Assembly: GCF_003020125.1 (NCBI RefSeq)
Contig: NZ_PYFW01000001.1
Coordinates: 1,116,001 to 1,180,000, forward strand
Direction: 5' to 3'
From: Bradyrhizobium sp. MOS003
Lineage (GTDB): Bacteria; Pseudomonadota; Alphaproteobacteria; Rhizobiales; Xanthobacteraceae
DNA: 64,000 nt
Part shown: in pieces, positions 58,721-64,000 of the stretch
Layout: every line of letters begins with the position of its first letter
How positions within the stretch are numbered: position 1 is the stretch's first letter
Program-made: the position numbers and the translations under genes
The notes under the pieces: generated by a model
Databases searched by the model: none
Seen by the model: the letters and a program-made list of their open reading frames with translations, nothing else
Told to the model about the DNA's origin: nothing

Positions 58721-59242
58721 AAGGGGGTTCTTTCCATGTCAAAAGCGGGCGCCCGGCGCATTCAGCGCGGCGCACGCAAAAGGGTGTCGAGAAGACACCT
58801 GCGTGTTTGGGGTGTCGGATGGCTTGGGAGATATGGGGCAAGCCAGAGGCCCGTAAGGGCTTAAGAACACGCGGCTCGCGACGACCGCTTGATTCGCAAG
58901 AGGTCTCTGCACGTCATATGGAACATTGAAGGGGCGCTTTCAAGGCGGAGCGGGCCTGAAATGGCTATTGCGGTGCAAAAATAGTTATGCCGGAATTTTA
59001 GCCATACCCGGGCGCTTGCTTAAAAAACAAACTGTCTGCCGCATAAGCATACATTTTATTCGCACAAATTATGAGCAATTGAACTGCGGCAAAACTTGGA
59101 TTGCAACAGAATTGTCTAATATGACCAATGAGTTGGCAGGTGCCAAGGGCATGGCACGGTTCTTGCGATTCCGTTAATCGCAGGCGGCCGTGGGGCCGTT
59201 TCGCAGCGTTTTTCACGTCTGCGTCAGGGAGATGAGACACTC
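58721..59242. other. Gap without a gene: helicase leader and urtA promoter region
   Basis: These 522 bases are divergent between rhlE and urtA. The rhlE-proximal third is GC-rich with no credible ORF. From about 58920 the sequence turns AT-rich and contains GGTGCA half-sites resembling NtrC boxes (58971-58976) and a TTGGCA-GG-TGCCAA palindrome at 59133-59146, ending in the sigma-54 promoter at 59152-59167. I see no small gene. Confidence 0.6.
59152..59167 (+). promoter_or_regulatory. Sigma-54 promoter for urtABCD
   Basis: TGGCAC-GGTTC-TTGCG matches the RpoN consensus (TGGCAC, five bases, TTGC) with invariant GG and GC at correct spacing. The predicted transcription start is about 59178, leaving a leader of roughly 65 bases before the urtA ATG. 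Urea transporters are commonly under NtrC/RpoN nitrogen control, so nitrogen limitation is the expected signal. Confidence 0.85.
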
Positions 59243-60565
59243 ATGTTTAGCAAATCTACTCACGATATAGCGGCGTCATTTAGCCGCCGCGGCGTGCTCG
59301 CCGCGACCGCCGGCCTGGTGCTCGGTCTGGCTTCATTGACTGGCGCCAAGGCCGCGGACGACACGATCAAGGTCGGCGTGCTGCACTCCCTTTCCGGCAC
59401 CATGGCCATCAGCGAAACCACGCTGAAGGACACCATCCTTTTCCTGATCGACGAGCAGAACAAGAAGGGCGGCGTTCTCGGCAAGAAGCTCGAAGCCGTC
59501 GTCGTCGACCCCGCGTCGAACTGGCCGCTGTTCGCCGAAAAGGCGCGCGAGCTGATCACCAAGGACAAGGTCGCGGTCGTGTTCGGCTGCTGGACTTCGG
59601 TGTCGCGCAAGTCGGTGCTGCCCGTTTTCAAGGAGCTGAACAACATCCTGTTCTACCCCGTGCAGTACGAGGGTGAGGAGAGCGAGCGCAACGTGTTCTA
59701 CACGGGTGCGGCGCCGAACCAGCAGGCGATCCCCGCCGTCGACTACCTGATGAAGGACGAGAAGGTGAAGCGCTGGGTGCTCGCGGGCACCGACTACGTC
59801 TATCCGCGCACCACCAACAAGATCCTGGAAGCCTATCTGAAGTCTAAGGGTGTCGCGCAGGAAGACATCATGATCAACTACACGCCGTTCGGTCATTCCG
59901 ACTGGCAGACGATCGTGGCCGACATCAAGAAGTTCGGCTCGGCCGGCAAGAAGACCGCGGTGGTCTCGACCATCAACGGCGACGCCAACGTCCCCTTCTA
60001 CAAGGAGCTCGGCAACCAGGGCATCAAGGCGAAGGACATCCCGGTCGTCGCGTTCTCGGTGGGTGAGGAAGAGCTCGCCGGCATCGACACCAAGCCGCTG
60101 CTCGGCCATCTCGCCGCCTGGAACTACTTCCAGTCGATCAAGTCGCCGGAGAACGAGAAGTTCATCAAGGCGTGGCAGGCCTACACCAAGAATCCGAAGC
60201 GCGTGACCAACGATCCGATGGAAGCGCACGTGATCGGCTTCGACATGTGGGTCAAGGCGGTCGAGAAGGTGAAGTCGACCGATCCGGACAAGGTGATCGA
60301 CGCTCTCCCGGGCATCGAAGCGAAGAACCTGACCGGCGGCACCTCCAAGATGCTTCCGAACCACCACATCACCAAGCCGGTGTTCATCGGCGAGATCAAG
60401 GCGAACGGCCAGTTCGACGTGGTCTGGAAGACGCCTGGCCTCGTCGCGGGCGATGCCTGGTCGAAGGAGCTCGACGGCTCCAAGGACCTGATCGGCGACT
60501 GGGTCGGCAAGAAGTGCGGCAACTTCAACACCAAGACCAACAAGTGCCTCGGTTCGGGTTCCTGA
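59243..60565 (+). CDS. urtA: Urea ABC transporter substrate-binding protein
   Basis: A 440-residue periplasmic protein. A twin-arginine-like signal (SFSRRGVLAATAGLVLGLAS) is cleaved near AKAADDT. The mature domain shows the UrtA/FmdD features KVGVLHSLSGTMAISETTLK, FGCWTSVSRKSVLPVFKELN, LFYPVQYEGEESERNVFYTG and GTDYVYPRTTNKI, which distinguish it from LivK. The ATG has GGGAGATGAG upstream. It is the first gene of urtABCD, and a strong hairpin after it may raise its yield over the membrane genes. Confidence 0.96.
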   Translation: MFSKSTHDIAASFSRRGVLAATAGLVLGLASLTGAKAADDTIKVGVLHSLSGTMAISETTLKDTILFLIDEQNKKGGVLGKKLEAVVVDPASNWPLFAEKARELITKDKVAVVFGCWTSVSRKSVLPVFKELNNILFYPVQYEGEESERNVFYTGAAPNQQAIPAVDYLMKDEKVKRWVLAGTDYVYPRTTNKILEAYLKSKGVAQEDIMINYTPFGHSDWQTIVADIKKFGSAGKKTAVVSTINGDANVPFYKELGNQGIKAKDIPVVAFSVGEEELAGIDTKPLLGHLAAWNYFQSIKSPENEKFIKAWQAYTKNPKRVTNDPMEAHVIGFDMWVKAVEKVKSTDPDKVIDALPGIEAKNLTGGTSKMLPNHHITKPVFIGEIKANGQFDVVWKTPGLVAGDAWSKELDGSKDLIGDWVGKKCGNFNTKTNKCLGSGS

Positions 60566-60605
60566 TCCGGGATCAGCTGACCAGGCCTGACGGTCAATGA
60601 CGACC

Positions 60606-60635
60606 GGAGAAGGCGGCGATCCCGCCGCCTTCTCC
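60606..60635 (+). promoter_or_regulatory. Intercistronic hairpin between urtA and urtB
   Basis: GGAGAAGGCGGCG (60606-60618) pairs perfectly with CGCCGCCTTCTCC (60623-60635) around a 4-base loop. No U-tract follows, so it is more likely an mRNA-stabilising or partial-termination element that lets the binding protein be made in excess. Confidence 0.7.
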
Positions 60636-60660
60636 ACCATTTCTGCCGGGGTCATTCACA

Positions 60661-62268
60661 GTGCCAGCCAATTTGCCCGCCCGTCTCTGTTCGCTCCTGC
60701 TCTCCTTGGTTTTGATTGCGTTCGCACTGCCGGCCTTTGCCGGTCCGTTCGAGGATGCGGTCGCCAAATTCGCCAACGATGATTATTCCGACACGGAAGA
60801 CGCGATCGGCGTGGTCGCGAGCAGCGGCAATCCGCTGGCCTTCCCCATCATCAGCGCGCTCCAGGACGGCCGCCTGATGGCCGACCCGGACAGCAAGAAG
60901 GTTTACGTCACCGGCGCCGATGGCAAGTCGATCGACGCGGCGACCGGCCAGCCCGTCGCCAGCGTGCCCGACAGCGCGGCCGCGGTCCGCCTCAACAACC
61001 GTCTGCGCCGCAGCGTCGATGCGGCGATCGGCAGCCTGACGCTCCAGTCTCCGGATATCGGGACGCGGCTCCAGGCGGCGCAATCGGTCTTCAAGTCGCA
61101 CGAGGAGACCGCGCTCGAGGCGGTCGATGGCGCGCTCGCCAAGGAAACCAACAAATCCGTCAAGGCTGCGCTCGGCGACGCCCGTGCGGCGATCCTGCTG
61201 TTCAAGCCCGACGCTACCGAGGTCGAGAAGCTGGAGGCGGTGGCCACCCTCAAGGGGCGCGGCGATCAGGAGGCACTGGCGCTGCTCACAGGCATGGGCG
61301 ACCAGCCGGCCTCGGTGACCAAGGCCGCCGCGAGCGCGATCGGTTCGATCCAGAGTTCGCTCGCGGTCTGGTCCATGGTGCAGAATGCCTGGTATGGCCT
61401 CTCGCTCGGCTCGGTGCTGCTGCTCGCTGCGATCGGGCTCGCCATCACCTTCGGCGTGATGGGCGTCATCAACATGGCTCATGGCGAGATGGTGATGATC
61501 GGCGCTTACACCACCTTCGTGGTACAGGAGGTGATCCGCACCCGCTATCCCGGACTGTTCGACTATTCGCTGCTGATCGCCGTGCCGCTCGCCTTCCTCG
61601 TCGCAGGCGCACTCGGCGTCGTGATCGAGCGCAGCATCATCCGCTTCCTCTACGGTCGCCCGCTGGAGACGCTGCTCGCGACCTGGGGTCTGTCGCTGGT
61701 GCTGCAGCAGGCGGTGCGCACCATGTTCGGTCCGACCAACCGCGAGGTCGGCAATCCCTCCTGGATGAGTGGCGCCTTCGAACTCGGCCAGATCACCATC
61801 ACCTATAACCGGCTCTGGATCCTCGTCTTCACGTTGGCCGTGTTCGCGATCCTGCTCGCGATGCTGCGTTACACCGCGCTCGGCCTCGAGATGCGTGCGG
61901 TGACGCAGAACCGCCGTATGGCAGCGTCGATGGGCATCGCGACCTCGCGGGTCGACGCGCTGACCTTCGGCCTTGGCTCGGGCATTGCCGGCATCGCCGG
62001 CGTGGCGCTATCGCAGATCGACAATGTCAGCCCCAATCTCGGCCAGAGCTACATCATCGACAGCTTCATGGTCGTGGTGTTCGGCGGCGTCGGCAATCTC
62101 TGGGGCACGCTGGTCGGCGCCTTCACGCTCGGCATCGCCAACAAGTTCCTGGAGCCGGTCGCCGGCGCCGTGCTCGGCAAAATCGCGATCCTCGTTCTCA
62201 TCATCCTGTTCATTCAAAAGCGCCCGCGCGGACTGTTCGCGCTCAAGGGCCGTGCGGTGGAAGCATGA
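60661..62268 (+). CDS. urtB: Urea ABC transporter permease UrtB
   Basis: A 535-residue protein with GTG start. A signal-like N-terminus (ARLCSLLLSLVLIAFALPAF) leads to a helical-repeat periplasmic extension of about 200 residues (ALQDGRLMADPDSKKVYVTG, QAAQSVFKSHEETALEAVD), typical of UrtB but not LivH. The LivH-like permease core follows from about residue 240 (GVMGVINMAHGEMVMIGAYT, MRAVTQNRRMAASMGIATSR). Its stop overlaps the urtC start (ATGA). Confidence 0.95.
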   Translation: MPANLPARLCSLLLSLVLIAFALPAFAGPFEDAVAKFANDDYSDTEDAIGVVASSGNPLAFPIISALQDGRLMADPDSKKVYVTGADGKSIDAATGQPVASVPDSAAAVRLNNRLRRSVDAAIGSLTLQSPDIGTRLQAAQSVFKSHEETALEAVDGALAKETNKSVKAALGDARAAILLFKPDATEVEKLEAVATLKGRGDQEALALLTGMGDQPASVTKAAASAIGSIQSSLAVWSMVQNAWYGLSLGSVLLLAAIGLAITFGVMGVINMAHGEMVMIGAYTTFVVQEVIRTRYPGLFDYSLLIAVPLAFLVAGALGVVIERSIIRFLYGRPLETLLATWGLSLVLQQAVRTMFGPTNREVGNPSWMSGAFELGQITITYNRLWILVFTLAVFAILLAMLRYTALGLEMRAVTQNRRMAASMGIATSRVDALTFGLGSGIAGIAGVALSQIDNVSPNLGQSYIIDSFMVVVFGGVGNLWGTLVGAFTLGIANKFLEPVAGAVLGKIAILVLIILFIQKRPRGLFALKGRAVEA

Positions 62269-63431
62269 CCCCTCACATGCTGACGCGATCGCTGGACCGC
62301 AGTGCGACGATCTTCCTGGCCGTCGTCGCGGCCTGCGGCATCCTGATCCCGCTCTCCAATTTGCTGCTGCCCGCGGGCTCGTTCCTGCAGGTGCCGACCT
62401 ATCTCGTCGCGCTCTGGGGCAAATATGTCTGTTACGCGATCCTCGCGCTTTCGATCGATTTGATCTGGGGCTATTGCGGCATTCTCTCGCTCGGCCATGG
62501 CGCCTTCTTCGCGCTCGGCGGTTATGCGATGGGCATGTACCTGATGCGGCAGATCGGCACCCGCGGCGTCTACGGCAACCCTGTTCTGCCCGACTTCATG
62601 GTGTTCCTGAATTATTCGAAGCTGCCCTGGACCTGGTACGGCTTCGACATGTTCTGGTTCGCCGCGCTGATGGTGCTGGTCGTGCCCGGCCTGCTCGCCT
62701 TCTGCTTCGGCTGGCTCGCATTCCGCTCCCGCGTCACAGGCGTGTATCTCTCGATCATCACGCAGGCGATGACCTATGCGCTGCTGCTTGCCTTCTTCCG
62801 CAACGATTTCGGCTTCGGCGGCAACAACGGCCTGACCGACTTCAAGGACATCCTCGGCTTCAACGTGCAGGCCGAGGGCACCCGCGCGGCGCTGTTCGCG
62901 CTGAGCTGCCTGGCGCTGATCGCGGGCTTCCTAATCTGCCGTGCGATCGTCTCCTCCAAGCTCGGCAAGGTGCTGATCGCGGTGCGTGATGCGGAGTCGC
63001 GCACGCGCTTCCTCGGTTACCGCGTCGAATCCTACAAGCTGTTCGTGTTCACGGTGTCTGCCTGCATGGCCGGGGTCGCCGGCGCGCTCTACGTGCCGCA
63101 GGTCGGCATCATCAATCCATCCGAATTCGCGCCCGGCAATTCGATCGAGGCGGTGATCTGGGTCGCCGTCGGCGGCCGCGGCACGCTGGTCGGTGCCGCG
63201 CTCGGCGCCGTCGTCGTCAACTACGCCAAGACGTTCTTCACCTCGGGCGTGCTGGCGCCGTACTGGCTGTTCATGCTGGGCGCGATGTTCATCCTGGTGA
63301 CGCTGCTGCTGCCGAAGGGCATCGTCGGCACCTTCAATGCGTGGTGGGACTCCTCGAAGGAGAAACGCGCCGCGACCATGGCGAGTGCCGCGGCCGAGGA
63401 CGGCGTCATCGAACCGAAGATGGCGGAGTAG
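62265..63431 (+). CDS. urtC: Urea ABC transporter permease UrtC
   Basis: A 388-residue LivM-like permease whose ATG overlaps the urtB stop by four bases. Core features are LIWGYCGILSLGHGAFFALG, FRSRVTGVYLSIITQAMTYA, NNGLTDFKDILGFNVQ and the EAA loop RDAESRTRFLGYRVESYKLF. Hydrophobic segments cover most of the length, and a charged tail ends the protein. It forms the channel with UrtB. Confidence 0.95.
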   Translation: MTPHMLTRSLDRSATIFLAVVAACGILIPLSNLLLPAGSFLQVPTYLVALWGKYVCYAILALSIDLIWGYCGILSLGHGAFFALGGYAMGMYLMRQIGTRGVYGNPVLPDFMVFLNYSKLPWTWYGFDMFWFAALMVLVVPGLLAFCFGWLAFRSRVTGVYLSIITQAMTYALLLAFFRNDFGFGGNNGLTDFKDILGFNVQAEGTRAALFALSCLALIAGFLICRAIVSSKLGKVLIAVRDAESRTRFLGYRVESYKLFVFTVSACMAGVAGALYVPQVGIINPSEFAPGNSIEAVIWVAVGGRGTLVGAALGAVVVNYAKTFFTSGVLAPYWLFMLGAMFILVTLLLPKGIVGTFNAWWDSSKEKRAATMASAAAEDGVIEPKMAE

Positions 63432-63437
63432 GCGCAC

Positions 63438-64000
63438 ATGAACGTCATGGACAACCGCGCCACCTCCGCGATGCTCTATCTCGACGGCGTGCACGTCTCG
63501 TTCGACGGCTTCCACGCCATCAACAATCTGTCGCTGACGCTCGAGCCCGGCGAGATGCGTGCCATCATCGGCCCGAACGGGGCCGGCAAGACCACGATGA
63601 TGGACATCATCACCGGCAAGACCAAGCCCGACGAGGGCACGGTGCTGTTCGATGGCGTCACCGATCTGACACGGCTGGACGAGACCCGCATCGCCGAGCT
63701 GGGCATCGGCCGCAAATTCCAGAAGCCGACCGTGTTCGAGAGCCAGACCGTGCAGGACAATCTCCTGCTCGCGCTCAATGTCGATCACAGTGTCAAGGGC
63801 ACACTGTTCTGGCGCGGCAGCAAGGCCGAGGCAGGGCGGATCGACAGGGTGCTGGAGACCATCCGTCTCACCGAGGCGCGCAACCGCCTCGCCGGCAGCC
63901 TCAGCCACGGCCAGAAGCAGTGGCTCGAGATCGGCATGCTGCTCGCACAGGACCCAAAACTGCTCCTGGTCGACGAGCCGGTCGCGGGAATGACCGACGT
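63438..64000 (+). CDS. urtD: Urea ABC transporter ATP-binding protein UrtD (cut by the window end)
   Basis: The first 187 codons of a LivG-like ATPase, starting ATG 63438 (MNVMDNRATSAMLYLDG), with GGAG upstream. Walker A is GPNGAGKTTMMDIITG, followed by the Q-loop region IGRKFQKPTVFESQTVQDN, signature LSHGQKQWLEIGMLL and Walker B LLLVDEPVAGMT at the edge. The LSHGQ form of the signature is the UrtD pattern. The C-terminal part, and presumably urtE, lie beyond 64000. Confidence 0.95.
   Translation, partial: MNVMDNRATSAMLYLDGVHVSFDGFHAINNLSLTLEPGEMRAIIGPNGAGKTTMMDIITGKTKPDEGTVLFDGVTDLTRLDETRIAELGIGRKFQKPTVFESQTVQDNLLLALNVDHSVKGTLFWRGSKAEAGRIDRVLETIRLTEARNRLAGSLSHGQKQWLEIGMLLAQDPKLLLVDEPVAGMTD

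Overview
The window is GC-rich alphaproteobacterial chromosome, most likely a Bradyrhizobium species (Nitrobacteraceae). The pointers are a pimFABCD-type dicarboxylate operon as in Rhodopseudomonas palustris, a membrane-anchored cytochrome c of the CycM type beside kdsB and pheA, a full flp/cpa/tad pilus locus, a urt urea transporter, and many short GC-rich palindromic repeats between genes. The assignment comes from gene content and sequence style, not from a database search. I see no tRNA, rRNA, CRISPR array, prophage or intact insertion sequence.

Layout. 1-100 is the 5' end of an unrecognised minus-strand gene. 195-7713 (minus) is a branched-chain-amino-acid-type ABC transporter with both permeases, both ATPases and three tandem paralogous binding proteins, each followed by its own terminator. 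7780-8646 is an IclR-type regulator, divergent from the plus-strand pimFABCD plus SDR operon (8778-17269); a perfect palindrome lies between them. Together these look like one regulon for uptake, CoA activation and beta-oxidation of dicarboxylic or fatty acids. 17285-19539 (minus) is an MBOAT/SGNH pair likely to O-acetylate a polysaccharide. 19649-22927 holds palindromic repeats, a frameshifted DUF559 nuclease gene, glpK, a GNAT acetyltransferase and a broken secreted-protein gene. 22940-28563 has a GST and the methionine pair metF-metH, whose leader shows mutually exclusive RNA pairings. 28962-32509 carries a flavin-dependent oxidoreductase, pheA, kdsB and cycM. 32723-40457 is a Yej-type peptide/microcin C-like ABC importer with two binding proteins, followed convergently by an NlpC/P60 hydrolase and an M17 aminopeptidase.

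43269-56272 is the Tad (Flp) pilus region: the main minus-strand block flp, small ORF, cpaA, cpaB-F, tadB and tadC, with plus-strand satellites tadD, a stand-alone secretin N-domain protein and two TadE/G-like pseudopilins. Every one of the five transcription units is preceded by a near-consensus CtrA-like box (TTAA-N7-TTAA with one mismatch). 56374-58720 (minus) is a cold-shock set: csp, an extended IF-1, and an RhlE-type DEAD-box helicase. 58721-59242 is an AT-rich regulatory gap with a very good sigma-54 promoter, which leads into urtABCD; urtD runs off the window end.
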